A stretch of DNA of 64,000 nt from Fischerella sp. PCC 9605 (GTDB taxonomy: Bacteria > Cyanobacteriota > Cyanobacteriia > Cyanobacteriales > Nostocaceae). Location: positions 986,518 to 1,050,517 of the forward strand of contig NZ_KI912148.1 of NCBI RefSeq assembly GCF_000517105.1, written 5' to 3'. Positions 17,546 through 26,701 of this stretch are shown here, in pieces. The position numbers and the translations under genes are program-made. A model generated the notes under the pieces. That model saw nothing but the letters and a program-made list of their open reading frames with translations. It had not been told where the DNA came from and searched no databases. How positions within the stretch are numbered: the stretch's first letter is position 1; every line of letters starts with the position of its first letter.

Positions 17546-18121
17546 ATGAAAAACAACATCAACTTTCCAGTAAATACGCCAGGTAATTTTCCTTTCCTAA
17601 CTCTCGCTTCCCTAATTTTTTCGGCTGCAATCTTATTGCTAACAGGTCGTGCTTTAGCAAACAACGCCGTTCTCCGTTCCATGTTTTCCTGTCAAGCACA
17701 GGGTTTAGGAGGAGCAATACCCACTGTAAATGTTTGGTTTCAGCAAGGAACGAACTTAAGCTTTATTCAAGCTGGAGAAACAATTAAAAAAGTTTGGTTA
17801 AACGATCCATCACAGGTGACTATGGATTTTGACGGCCCCATGTGTATGCAATTTGGCCCAGACCGCAATAATAACATGGGAGATTGTAAAAACTCAGCAG
17901 CAAGTGTTATTCAACTCAGACGTATTCAAAAAATAAAAATTCCCGGACTACCCAACACTGACAAAACACTTTTAACAGTAGTTACTGAAGCGCAAGGCAA
18001 GAACAAGTTGTATACCTTTGAAATTGTCTATAGTGATGGTAAGCCTCACTACCACACTCTAGCTATTTTCCCCGATCCTCCTTCTGCTACTCCAAACCCT
18101 TGCGTGAGGGTTGCAAAATAA
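17546..18121 (+). CDS. VirB9/TraK N-terminal-like T4SS protein
   Basis: A 191-residue exported protein. A hydrophobic segment near residues 17-38 ends in GRALA before NNAV, a probable signal peptide (there is a 16-residue polar lead). The mature part has the beta-strand pattern of VirB9/TraK N-terminal domains: TNLSFIQAGETIKKVWLNDP, then LLTVVTEAQGKNKLYTFEI. VirB9 usually has about 270-290 residues and a C-terminal domain that binds VirB7; that domain is missing here. It is last in the cluster, 89 bp after the VirB10-like gene, the reverse of the Agrobacterium B9-B10 order. Its 3' end overlaps lnt tail to tail by 35 bp. Confidence 0.6.
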   Translation: MKNNINFPVNTPGNFPFLTLASLIFSAAILLLTGRALANNAVLRSMFSCQAQGLGGAIPTVNVWFQQGTNLSFIQAGETIKKVWLNDPSQVTMDFDGPMCMQFGPDRNNNMGDCKNSAASVIQLRRIQKIKIPGLPNTDKTLLTVVTEAQGKNKLYTFEIVYSDGKPHYHTLAIFPDPPSATPNPCVRVAK

Positions 18122-19817
18122 ACAAATCGGCCAGCAAACCTCCCAGTGCAGTTACCAACAATAACGGCGTTAGCCAATCACCCCAACGCACATATAAAGT
18201 CTGCGTTTGTCGTCGATAAATCGTTTTGGCATGAATTTCGTAGGTGTTATGTCCGGATATCCACACAGTTCTGCCGTGGGGATCTACAAAAGCTGAATAC
18301 CCTGTATTCGTTGCTCGCGCTGCCCATCGATCGGTTTCAATCGCCCGCATGATATCTTGGGCGTGGTGCTGTGCTGGCATAGATGCACTGTAATGGGCAT
18401 CATTAGATGAGCTAAGTATAAATTGTCCACCTGCTTGCGCTTGACGGCGAAATTGCTCAGAAAAAGCAGACTCGTAACAAATGCCAGCGATCGCCCGACC
18501 GAAAGGCGTATCAAATACTTGATTTAGCGAACCGGGAACTTGGTGTTCATCCAGAGGTGACAGGCGGCTAATGATACCACCCAAAACTTTCTCAAAGGGG
18601 ATGTACTCTCCGATAGGTACTAACTTTGCTTTGTCGTAACGGCTAAAAACATTACCATCACCTGTAAAGGTAAACAAACTATTCGTATAACTCCGTCCCC
18701 GTTCTCCAAAACCGCCAATCCAAGCTACAACGCCTTTTTCTCGCACTGCATCCACCAAGGAACTACGCGTAATGTCACGTTGGAAAAAAGGTAAAGCTCC
18801 TTCCGGCGTTAGCACTGCATCTACATCTTGAGCTACCAATGTGAGATATCCGCTAGTGTAACCTTCAATCGCACGACGCAAGCCTTCTGGATAAAGTTTA
18901 ATTTGGTTGGGAATATTGCCTTGAATAATCCCCACCTTTAACGCTGCTTGTGGTGGTTGAATTAGAGGACGACTGTATAAGTTAAAACCAATTAGGTGTA
19001 AAGTAATTAATAATCCTGCGGCGATCGCTAGATATTTGTTAACCAACCACAGAGGCACAGAGAACACAGAGAAAATCTTGGTGTCCTTGGCGTCTGTGCG
19101 GTTAATCCAAGCTTCCGCAATCAATCCATTCACTGCCACAATTGCTGCTGTCACAGCAATAGGCCCCGAAAGTTGACCTAGGTGTAAAATTACGAGATTC
19201 TGCGGACTCTGAGTGTAAGAAAGAGAACTCCACCATAAGGGGCCAGCACTCCAAAGTGCTTCTAAGCCACACCAAAGAGCAGTACCGATGAGAACACGAG
19301 TGATGGGGGATATTTGTAGAGACACGCCATGACGCGTCTGTGTACCTAATCTAAAATTCAAAATCCATGCTAAACAAGCAGCCCAAACTGCAACTAATGC
19401 CGCTCCCCAAAGGGTAATGAATATCCAGCAAAACAAAGCAATTCCCAGACTCGCCAACCAAGGAACCCCCATCCAAGTCATGGGGTGAATTCCTGTAATC
19501 CAGAATAGGGCTAGTCCGTGATAACCGATACCCCAAGCGAGGGAGATGGGGAGAGGGAGAGATGGGGAGAGGGGGGAAGATTGGTTTTTTCGTTTTGCAG
19601 AATCTATAACTAACACCCAGAGGGGAGCGAGGGCAAACCATGCCAAGAACCATGCGTTTACGGGTGCGACGGTCAAACCCATCAAAATACCGCTTCCTAA
19701 AGCAATTAGGACGCGGATAAAGTGAGACGCCGTGACGCGGAGAGTAAATTTCAAAAATTCTCTGTGTCCCCGCGTCTGTGTGTCTCCGTGTCTTCTCTTA
19801 CTCAGTTTCTGTCGCAT
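18087..19817 (-). CDS. lnt: Apolipoprotein N-acyltransferase
   Basis: Lnt transfers a third acyl chain from phospholipid to the N-terminal Cys of lipoproteins in the inner membrane. The protein has about seven N-terminal membrane helices and a C-terminal nitrilase-like domain. The Glu-Lys-Cys triad regions are visible: [24 protein letters not shown] and AGICYESAF. The open frame starts inside gyrA, but the first 22 codons (with [11 protein letters not shown]) look like translated low-complexity DNA, so the real start may be TTG 19754. Two further inserts occur in the frame: a palindromic repeat at 19315-19344, encoding about ten residues ([10 protein letters not shown]), and a purine-rich tract encoding [11 protein letters not shown]. 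Both fall in loops. Confidence 0.88.
   Translation of the reverse strand: MRQKLSKRRHGDTQTRGHREFLKFTLRVTASHFIRVLIALGSGILMGLTVAPVNAWFLAWFALAPLWVLVIDSAKRKNQSSPLSPSLPLPISLAWGIGYHGLALFWITGIHPMTWMGVPWLASLGIALFCWIFITLWGAALVAVWAACLAWILNFRLGTQTRHGVSLQISPITRVLIGTALWCGLEALWSAGPLWWSSLSYTQSPQNLVILHLGQLSGPIAVTAAIVAVNGLIAEAWINRTDAKDTKIFSVFSVPLWLVNKYLAIAAGLLITLHLIGFNLYSRPLIQPPQAALKVGIIQGNIPNQIKLYPEGLRRAIEGYTSGYLTLVAQDVDAVLTPEGALPFFQRDITRSSLVDAVREKGVVAWIGGFGERGRSYTNSLFTFTGDGNVFSRYDKAKLVPIGEYIPFEKVLGGIISRLSPLDEHQVPGSLNQVFDTPFGRAIAGICYESAFSEQFRRQAQAGGQFILSSSNDAHYSASMPAQHHAQDIMRAIETDRWAARATNTGYSAFVDPHGRTVWISGHNTYEIHAKTIYRRQTQTLYVRWGDWLTPLLLVTALGGLLADLFILQPSRKGLE
19315..19344. repeat. Degenerate 30-bp palindromic repeat within lnt
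   Basis: A TGTAGAGACACGCCA half followed by an inverted, diverged partner ending CTGTGTA. It is the same repeat type as 34673-34702 and 58613-58642 (TGTACAGACGTGCCA and its reverse complement), here in frame inside a coding region. Confidence 0.65.
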
Positions 19818-22380
19818 CACCGCTATCGGGAGGAACTATTGCTACTCCCGTAATCACATCATCTTCATCTAGGCGTTGCACGCGCACTCCAGTAGCGGAA
19901 CGCGATTGAACGGAAATCGCATTCACTGCCTGTCTGATGATAATACCCCGACTAGTAACCATCATGATTTCATCGTCGCTATTGACAATGTGCAGGGTTG
20001 CGAGTTGGTCTTTGATTTTGCGATTTTTAAATTTGGTCGCCATTATACCCTGACCGGCACGGTTTTGCAGGCGGAACTGAGCAACGGGAACCCGTTTACC
20101 GTATCCTCCCATTGTAATCACCAATACCCATGGCCCTTGATGGCCATTGCCTGGTACTTCTGTGGACTCTTCATTCTCGATTTCTTCGATTTCGAGATCT
20201 TCGATTTCGGCGTCTGAGACTGTAGCTATATTGGCCAGAATCGCAGCAGGCAGAATATCCATACCCACTAATTCATCTGCTTTCTTGAGTTTCATGGCTT
20301 TGACGCCACGTGTCGCCCGACCGAGAGGACGCAGTTGTTCGTGATCGCAACGAAAGTGAATGGCCATGCCATGACGAGAACCAATAATAACGCTGTCTTC
20401 TACTCTTGCCCGTCGTACCCAGCGCAGTTGGTCTCCTTCTTCTAGGGAAATGGCAATCAAACCATTGGCACGAATATGGCTAAACGCTTCCAATACGGTT
20501 TTCTTGATGTTACCGCCTTTGGTGAGCATGACCAAATATTCATCGCTGGTAAACTCGCTCACGGGTACTATTGAAGTGATTTTTTCCTCTTTGGGGATGG
20601 GCAACATCTGCACAATTGGCGTGCCGCGACTGGTACGAGAACCTACGGGAATTTGATAGGCTTTTAGGCAGTAAACGACACCACGCTCGCTGAAAAATAA
20701 CAGGCTGTCGTGGTCGCAACAAGTCAAGAAATGCTCAACGCCATCATCATCTTTTACCTTCGCGGCGGCTTTGCCTCTAGTTGCACGGCTTTGCGCCTCA
20801 AAGGTGTTGACTGGCATCCGTTTAATGTAACCTTGCTCGGTTAGCAAAATGACAGCTTTTTCGTTGGCGATTAGGTCTGTGTCTTCTAAATCCCCTTCAC
20901 CGTGAGTAATTACCGTGCGGCGTGGTGTGGCAAATTTTGCTTTTAGTTGCCCAACTTCTGTTTCAATAATTTGCAGTATTCGCTCTCGCCGTGCCAAAAT
21001 ATCCTGCAAGTCAGCTATCTGCGCTTGTAAGTCTTCGTGTTCTTGACGGATTTTATCTGCTTCTAGGGCAGTTAACCGCCGCAGTTGCATCTGCAAAATT
21101 GCATCCGCTTGCGCTTCTGAAAGCCCGTAAGTGGTAATTAATTCTCCTTTGGCTGACGGTGTATCAGCTGCGTGGCGAATTAAAGCAATAATTGCATCTA
21201 ACTGAGCCAAAGCTATCAACAATCCTTGCAGGATGTGGTCGCGTTCCTCGGCTTTGCGCAGTTCGTATTGTGTACGTCTGGTAATCGCTTCAATGCGGAA
21301 ATCGAGGAAAACTTGTAGAAACTGCTTGAGGGTGAGTATCTGAGGTTCGCCATTCACCAACGCCAGCATGTTCGCCCCAAAATTGGCTTGTATTGGCGTT
21401 TGCTTGTAGAGGTTGTTCAGGACTACACGGGGATAAGCATCGCGCTTGAGTTCGATGACAATTCGCATCCCATCGCGATCGCTTTCATCCCGGATATCGG
21501 CAATTCCGTCGATGCGCTTTTCATTGACCAACTCGGCAATTTTTTCAATCAATGCTGCTTTGTTGGTTTGATAGGGCAATTCAGTAACTATAATTGCTTC
21601 CCGATCTGGACGACCTCGTTGTTCGATGGTTTCAATATTTGCCACACCGCGCATGGTGATCGAACCGCGTCCACTGGTATAAGCTTCTTTAATCGCCGCA
21701 GTCCCGAGAATCTGACCTCCAGTCGGAAAGTCTGGGCCGTGAATATACTGCATTAACTGGATGTCAGTAATTTCCGGGTTATGAATCAGGGCCACCAATC
21801 CATCAATCAATTCACCCAAATTGTGGGGCGGGATGTTGGTTGCCATCCCCACAGCAATTCCCGAGGAACCGTTTAACAACAACTGCGGTACCCGTGCCGG
21901 TAGGACAGTCGGTTCTTGCTGGGAACCGTCGAAGTTATTAACAAAATCTACGGTTTCCGATTCGATATCTTGTAGGAGAGCGTCACCTGTTAAAGCTTGC
22001 AAGCGGCATTCAGTATAACGCATTGCCGCTGGGGGGTCGTTGTCTACAGAACCAAAATTACCATGTCCCTCAATTAAAGGCGATCGCATGGAAAAATCCT
22101 GTGCCATCCGCACCAAGGCATCATAAACTGCCGTGTCGCCGTGGGGGTGATATTTACCTAATACTTCCCCTACCACACGCGCACATTTACGGAAGGGACG
22201 ATCTGAGGTCAACCCCAACTCATGCATGGCGTAGAGAATACGCCTATGCACAGGTTTCAGACCATCCCTGGCATCTGGTAGCGCCCGACCTACAATGACG
22301 CTCATGGCGTATTCCAGGTAAGACCTGGACATTTCGTTTCGCAGATCCGTGGGGATAATCCTCTCCTGAGAGGTTGTCAT
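19798..22380 (-). CDS. gyrA: DNA gyrase subunit A
   Basis: An 860-residue type II topoisomerase A subunit that cuts and rejoins DNA in the GyrA2B2 complex to introduce negative supercoils. The N-terminal winged-helix domain carries the catalytic Tyr122 in AAMRYTECR and the quinolone-region motif [10 protein letters not shown], with Thr at the E. coli Ser83 position and Asp at 87. The C-terminal domain has beta-pinwheel repeats; a GyrA-box-like QSRATRGKA lies at its start. An acidic insert ([18 protein letters not shown]) lies between two blades. The last 20 bp overlap the lnt frame. Start ATG has an AGGTT region upstream but no strong ribosome site. The call of GyrA over ParC rests on overall length and the box-like motif. 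Confidence 0.95.
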   Translation of the reverse strand: MTTSQERIIPTDLRNEMSRSYLEYAMSVIVGRALPDARDGLKPVHRRILYAMHELGLTSDRPFRKCARVVGEVLGKYHPHGDTAVYDALVRMAQDFSMRSPLIEGHGNFGSVDNDPPAAMRYTECRLQALTGDALLQDIESETVDFVNNFDGSQQEPTVLPARVPQLLLNGSSGIAVGMATNIPPHNLGELIDGLVALIHNPEITDIQLMQYIHGPDFPTGGQILGTAAIKEAYTSGRGSITMRGVANIETIEQRGRPDREAIIVTELPYQTNKAALIEKIAELVNEKRIDGIADIRDESDRDGMRIVIELKRDAYPRVVLNNLYKQTPIQANFGANMLALVNGEPQILTLKQFLQVFLDFRIEAITRRTQYELRKAEERDHILQGLLIALAQLDAIIALIRHAADTPSAKGELITTYGLSEAQADAILQMQLRRLTALEADKIRQEHEDLQAQIADLQDILARRERILQIIETEVGQLKAKFATPRRTVITHGEGDLEDTDLIANEKAVILLTEQGYIKRMPVNTFEAQSRATRGKAAAKVKDDDGVEHFLTCCDHDSLLFFSERGVVYCLKAYQIPVGSRTSRGTPIVQMLPIPKEEKITSIVPVSEFTSDEYLVMLTKGGNIKKTVLEAFSHIRANGLIAISLEEGDQLRWVRRARVEDSVIIGSRHGMAIHFRCDHEQLRPLGRATRGVKAMKLKKADELVGMDILPAAILANIATVSDAEIEDLEIEEIENEESTEVPGNGHQGPWVLVITMGGYGKRVPVAQFRLQNRAGQGIMATKFKNRKIKDQLATLHIVNSDDEIMMVTSRGIIIRQAVNAISVQSRSATGVRVQRLDEDDVITGVAIVPPDSGDATETE

Positions 22381-22530
22381 AACCTAAAAAACTCCAAGAA
22401 TGGTTAGTTTCAGCGAAGAAAGCGCAAATAAGCAAAATTATTCCAAATTATCCTTGAATAATTGCCATAATTTGTTACAATTTTAGCACATCTTGTCATT
22501 TTCTGGCTGGCAAGGCAAAGTCAGGGGGTC

Positions 22531-22612
22531 AATAGTTAGTGGTTAGTAGTTAGTAGTTATTTCTCCCACTCTCCCCATCTCCCCATCTCCCCATCTTCCA
22601 CTCTTCTAACCT
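22531..22612. repeat. Heptad repeats and C-rich low-complexity tract
   Basis: TAGTTAGTGGTTAGTAGTTAG heptads run into repeated TCCCCATC units. These short tandemly repeated repetitive sequences are common between genes in Nostocales. Here they lie between the gyrA promoter region and the end of the ClC gene. Confidence 0.8.
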
Positions 22613-22621
22613 CTGCCTTTG

Positions 22622-23914
22622 TTACGAAGCATCTTGCTTAGACTTGAGCTGAGATGTAATAAAAGGAACTTTGGGAGCAAAAAAGAATCCAATCAAACTG
22701 GCAAACAAGATGGGTGTAAAGGAAGCAAAATTGGTGAGTTTCGACAGCAGCAAAGTCGTACTTACGGGCGTGCGCGTCACCGCAACGTTGAGAGATGCCA
22801 TTACACAAATCATAGCCAAGCTAGAATTAAGTCCAGGAACCAACACTGCCATAGCTTTACCTAGACAAGCACCAGTGAAAAACAGGGGGATAATAAATCC
22901 ACCAGGCCATCCGCCCGTAACTGTAACGCTAATGGCAGCCATTTTACTCAAAGCTAAAGTCAAAAGAACAATAGCAGTAAAACTGCCAGTAACGATCGCT
23001 GTTAACTGTTCATGTCCAAAAAAGCGAGTCAGCGGCAATAACAAAGCTAAAATACCCAATCCCAGTCCTGCTAATGTTGTGCGGATATAAACTGGGCCGG
23101 GAATACGGGCAAATAGGCGATCGCATCCGTGAAAAATTCCTATAAACACCCATCCTGCTAACGCCCCAATCACCCCGAATAAGATCGCAAACGCAAAATT
23201 ATTGACATTATCTAGGCTGTACTGGGGAAAATACCAAGTGGGTGCAATTCCTAAATTTGTAATTACCGCAAACACCAGATAACTAGCGCAACTGGAAATA
23301 ATGGCAGGTATCACTGCTTCGCTATACTCCACCACGTACTTGTGGTGCAATATTTCTAAAGCAAACATCGCACCAGCTAGAGGTGCACCAAACAAGGCAG
23401 TAAAACCCGCCGCCATTCCTGCCAGACTCATCGTGCGGATATCGTCTTGGCCTTGAAGTTTGAGGCGATCGGCAGCCCAAGTGCCAACCGAACCTGTTAC
23501 CTGTACTAATGGTGCTTCCGGACTGGCACTGCCACCTGCTGATATGCTGACCAAAGAAGCAAGAATCATGGATGGATTTTTGCGAATATCTAGGCGTCCG
23601 CTACGAAAATTGATGTTATCTATAAGAAGGCCGATTTCCCCAGGACTTCCAAGGAAATGAATTATTAGACCTACTACTAAACCAGCTAGTGGCATCACCA
23701 ACAGAAGACTAAAACCTGTAAATTTTTGCAGTCCTTGAGTTAGTAGTTCTAAGACACTCCAATACAATGCAGCAAATAAACCACCCGCAATTCCCACAAC
23801 CGCCCAGCGTAAAACCCAAAGGGAAATCATGAAAGGATGACGTCTTGTCAATCCAACTAGTTGTGAGAATGTCCAACGTTGATTTTGCTCTAATCTTTTA
23901 CCCTGGTTTGGCAC
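22622..23914 (-). CDS. ClC family chloride channel or H+/Cl- antiporter
   Basis: A 430-residue polytopic membrane protein of the ClC family, moving chloride (or other halides) across the cytoplasmic membrane. The family selectivity motifs are present in modified form: the GxEGP region reads SASPEAPLVQ, keeping the gating Glu, and GxFxP reads PGGFIIP. LFGAPLAGAMFALE is the conserved helix between them. It has no C-terminal CBS pair. The frame begins with GTG 23914 (MPNQGKRLE); the first ATG is much later, in the first helix. Retention of the gating Glu favours an exchanger, but the proton-pathway Glu cannot be confirmed by eye. It is downstream of no obvious partner gene. Confidence 0.88.
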   Translation of the reverse strand: MPNQGKRLEQNQRWTFSQLVGLTRRHPFMISLWVLRWAVVGIAGGLFAALYWSVLELLTQGLQKFTGFSLLLVMPLAGLVVGLIIHFLGSPGEIGLLIDNINFRSGRLDIRKNPSMILASLVSISAGGSASPEAPLVQVTGSVGTWAADRLKLQGQDDIRTMSLAGMAAGFTALFGAPLAGAMFALEILHHKYVVEYSEAVIPAIISSCASYLVFAVITNLGIAPTWYFPQYSLDNVNNFAFAILFGVIGALAGWVFIGIFHGCDRLFARIPGPVYIRTTLAGLGLGILALLLPLTRFFGHEQLTAIVTGSFTAIVLLTLALSKMAAISVTVTGGWPGGFIIPLFFTGACLGKAMAVLVPGLNSSLAMICVMASLNVAVTRTPVSTTLLLSKLTNFASFTPILFASLIGFFFAPKVPFITSQLKSKQDAS

Positions 23915-24000
23915 TGCCTTGACTACTGTAGTGAAAAGACAAAAAAGCGCATGATGACGCTTTCCATACTAATTATCATCTACTTTGGAACTTAATTTTG

Positions 24001-24318
24001 ACTTAGTACAGCTTTGCATAAAAAAGTAGCGATTTGAAACGCACAGAGAAGTTTTTAGGCGCGATAGCGACTTCCCGTAAGGGTACGGAGGTTTCACGCC
24101 ACGTGCTTTATGCCGGGGAACCCTTTCGGCAGTCGCTCATGGGGGGAACCCCCAAGACCGCGCTACCTCACCACCGCAGTGGCTCCTCCGTTAGCGTAGC
24201 TCCTCGCGTTTTACTCGTGGCTCAAAGCTTCGGTGGGATCGCAAAGGAAAGCGCACCAGAAGCGCAGAGTCTTTGTGCAAAAATTTCGCGCGCGAACTTA
24301 CGAAATGTTGTACTTAGT
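24001..24318 (+). repeat. MITE-like element with imperfect terminal inverted repeats
   Basis: The left end ACTTAGTACAGCTTTGCAT and the reverse complement of the right end, ACTAAGTACAACATTTCGT, are similar, as expected of terminal inverted repeats. The interior contains GGGTACGGAGGTTTC, GGGGGGAACCCCC and CTCCGTTAGCGTAGC-type pieces. Related copies are at 3659-3800 (inverted) and 53567-53659 (short). No transposase frame is present; a 165-codon frame across the element (24034-24531) is repeat sequence and not called as a gene. Confidence 0.7.
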
Positions 24319-24369
24319 TTCCTCTTTTCAAGCAGTTCCAATGATAAAAGTTTCACTGCCATGCATGAA

Positions 24370-24432
24370 AAATCTCACCCTGTCCTATCGGACACCCTTC
24401 TCTGCAAGATCGGAGAGGGCCAGGAAGTGAGG
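24370..24432. repeat. Dispersed CCCTTCTCTGC...GAGAGGG hairpin repeat
   Basis: CCCTTCTCTGCAAGATCGG followed by AGAGGG and a GTGAGGTT end. This resembles the common cyanobacterial ACCTCACCCC...CCCTCTCC intergenic repeat. It lies between the MITE-like element and the FkbM gene. Confidence 0.45.
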
Positions 24433-24568
24433 TTACTTTCAAGGCAGGGGGAACCAATCTCTAGCTTTATTGTCCAGAAGGGTCTTCACATTAATCTCTG
24501 GATAGAGGAAAAGCCGAAAGATTCCATCTAACTAATTAATACTTAGTTGAGAAATTGGGAGGACCAGT

Positions 24569-25363
24569 GTGATAAAGATACCATTTAGGGAGTACATTGC
24601 TCATAACCTTATTGGTACGCCACTGGAAGAGGTTGCCAAAAACGTTGCTTATTTCACTGAGTTTCGACGACGAATTAAGCATCCTGAGCTTCGAGAGATT
24701 TACGTTGAACCCTCACGAATGAAAATAGCAATGGCTCGAATCATTAACGACTCAATGAATTGCATTGATGTTGGTGCTCACTTAGGTTCAGTGCTGAGTG
24801 TGATAAAACGACTATCACCACATGGAAAACATATTGCCATCGAACCAATTCCTTACAAGTGCAGATGGTTAAAGCAAAAGTTTCCAGATGTAGAAGTTCT
24901 GCAACTTGCTCTCAGTCACAATGTTGGAGAAGCAGACTTCATGATCCAGTCTCGTCGTTCTGGGTTTAGCGGATTACGCATACACAATTCTGGCAGCAGT
25001 GGTGGATATATTGAGACTATGAGAGTAAATTGTTCAAGACTTGATGATATTGTTCCATCATCTCAGTCTATAGGCTTCATAAAAATTGATGTAGAGGGAG
25101 GTGAGCTAGCAGTGCTTCAAGGTAGTGAAGCTTTATTAAAACGCTGTCAACCCGTTGTTATCTTAGAGTGTACTAAATCCGGATTAGCAGCTTATGACAT
25201 CTGTTCCAGAGATGTCTATGACTTTCTTCATACTCACTCATATTCACTATTTTTGTTCAAGGATTGGCTTGCAGATGGGGAAGCATTAAGTTACGAGAAA
25301 TTCGTGGAATCAATGCAGTATCCGTTCCAAGCTTTCAATTTCCTGGCTGTACATAACGGGTAA
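24569..25363 (+). CDS. FkbM family methyltransferase
   Basis: A 264-residue SAM-dependent methyltransferase of the FkbM family, which O-methylates sugars or other small molecules. The start is GTG 24569 with GGGAGGA five bases upstream. The SAM-binding motif CIDVGAHLGSVLS is at about residues 64-76, followed by IAIEPIPYKC (acidic loop). The family motif FIKIDVEGGELAVLQG is near residues 170-185 and VVILEC closes the core. No glycosyltransferase or polyketide gene is adjacent, so the substrate is unknown. Neighbouring DNA is full of repeats, and the gene may have moved in, although codon use is not obviously foreign. Confidence 0.88.
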   Translation: MIKIPFREYIAHNLIGTPLEEVAKNVAYFTEFRRRIKHPELREIYVEPSRMKIAMARIINDSMNCIDVGAHLGSVLSVIKRLSPHGKHIAIEPIPYKCRWLKQKFPDVEVLQLALSHNVGEADFMIQSRRSGFSGLRIHNSGSSGGYIETMRVNCSRLDDIVPSSQSIGFIKIDVEGGELAVLQGSEALLKRCQPVVILECTKSGLAAYDICSRDVYDFLHTHSYSLFLFKDWLADGEALSYEKFVESMQYPFQAFNFLAVHNG

Positions 25364-25493
25364 TTCAAGTTCGTGCTGCTTTGAGAAAACAAAACTTCAC
25401 CCAATCGATAAAGGTAACTTAAGCCTCAAGGTAGTATGTGCCTTACTCAAGGAGAGTCTAAGATGCTTGCGTATAAGAATTGAGGAAAGATTG

Positions 25494-25736
25494 ATGGAGA
25501 ATAAGAAAACAGCTCCCATGAGTAAAGAAACTGTTCCTGAGCAAGCAGAAAGGTCTAGCCCAGAAGGTGATGAAACACAACTCAGTCCAGAATTGCGGGA
25601 CAAAATCAAACATCCTCCGAAAATGGATGATGTGTTGCGGGAGTTACCGCCAGACGAACTGAAGAATAACCAAGCAGTTGTGCCAGAAATGCTTGATGAA
25701 CCAACCGACGAAATCATCGGTTTCACAAAAGACTAG
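25494..25736 (+). CDS. Small hydrophilic hypothetical protein (80 aa)
   Basis: An 80-residue charged protein without a signal peptide or membrane helix, rich in Glu, Pro and Asp (MENKKTAPMSKETVPEQAER; DEPTDEIIGFTKD). It is probably disordered. I choose ATG 25494, which has GAGG eight bases upstream, rather than the TTG nine codons earlier. No family is recognised. The stop lies about 50 bp before the likely start of the histone-deacetylase-family gene, so the two are probably cotranscribed. Confidence 0.6.
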   Translation: MENKKTAPMSKETVPEQAERSSPEGDETQLSPELRDKIKHPPKMDDVLRELPPDELKNNQAVVPEMLDEPTDEIIGFTKD

Positions 25737-25783
25737 TGAGGATACAATTCATTCAGTATCCTGCTGCCTACTTTGTCCGCACT

Positions 25784-26701
25784 ATGCTGCCAGTTATCTA
25801 TTCTGACGAATTTCTGGATCACAAGACTGGATATTTACATCCAGAGAAACCGGAACGCTTGAGCGCTATTACCACTGCTCTGAAAGCAGCGACATTTGCT
25901 TCTAAAATTGAATGGCGATCGCCCACACCTGTCGATCGACGTCCGCTGATGTCGCTGCTGGAGGAAGTACACACCCAAAGCTACATCAAAAAAGTCCAAG
26001 AAGTTGCCTCTAGTGGTGGTGGTTATTTGGATACAGACACCGCCGTTTCTCCTCGCAGTTATGATGTGGCATTGCTGGCCGTGAGTGCTTGGTTAGATGG
26101 AGTTGATGTGGTTCTAGAAACTAGCAACCCAACTTTTGTACTGGCACGTCCCCCCGGACATCACGCCGAAAGAGATTATGGTATGGGGTTTTGCTTATTT
26201 TCCAACGCGGCGATCGCTGCTTTCCATGCTCTGAAAAAACCAGAAATTAACCGCGTTGCTATCCTCGATTGGGATGTACATCACGGCAATGGTACCCAAG
26301 CAATTGTAGAAACTAATCCGCAAATTGCCTATTGTTCTCTGCATCAGTATCCTTGCTATCCGGGTACAGGTAAAATAACAGAGCGAGGTTTTCATAACAA
26401 TGTGTTAAATTTGCCCATACCTCCTAGCAGCGATGTCGGCATATATCAGCCTGTTTTTGAAAAAAAGGTAGTCCCTTTCTTATTAGACTTTCAGCCAGAT
26501 TTGTTAATAATCAGTGCTGGTTACGACGCCAACGCTGATGATCCGCTGGCTATGATTAATCTGCAACCCCAAGATTACGGTTTGTTCACCGAATATTGTT
26601 TGGGCATCACTCGTAAAATTCTGTTTGGGTTGGAAGGAGGTTACGATTTATCGGCACTTTCCCAATCAGTTGTCGCAACAGTTGAGCGGTGCTTAGTGTG
26701 A
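25784..26701 (+). CDS. Histone deacetylase family amidohydrolase
   Basis: A 305-residue zinc amidohydrolase of the class II HDAC/acetoin utilisation/acetylpolyamine hydrolase family. These bacterial enzymes remove acetyl or acyl groups from small amines or proteins. Motifs visible in order: RPPGHHAE, the Asp/His zinc site DWDVHHGNGTQ, SAGYDANADDP (second zinc Asp) and LEGGYDL. The start is taken as ATG 25784 (MLPVIYSDEF), because homologues begin there and the 16 upstream codons from GTG look non-conserved; no clear ribosome site decides it. The upstream small hydrophilic gene ends just before. The native substrate is unknown. Confidence 0.88.
   Translation: MLPVIYSDEFLDHKTGYLHPEKPERLSAITTALKAATFASKIEWRSPTPVDRRPLMSLLEEVHTQSYIKKVQEVASSGGGYLDTDTAVSPRSYDVALLAVSAWLDGVDVVLETSNPTFVLARPPGHHAERDYGMGFCLFSNAAIAAFHALKKPEINRVAILDWDVHHGNGTQAIVETNPQIAYCSLHQYPCYPGTGKITERGFHNNVLNLPIPPSSDVGIYQPVFEKKVVPFLLDFQPDLLIISAGYDANADDPLAMINLQPQDYGLFTEYCLGITRKILFGLEGGYDLSALSQSVVATVERCLV

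Noticed and set aside
8268-18121. Reading the T4SS-like cluster as an integrated conjugative plasmid
   Set aside because: No relaxase, coupling protein, integrase, attachment repeats or tRNA insertion site is visible in the window; only the transfer-channel-like genes are present.
24034-24531. A 165-codon open frame on the plus strand
   Set aside because: It crosses the MITE-like element and the adjacent hairpin repeat; the product has no domain, no ribosome site, and part of its DNA recurs inverted at 3728-3765.
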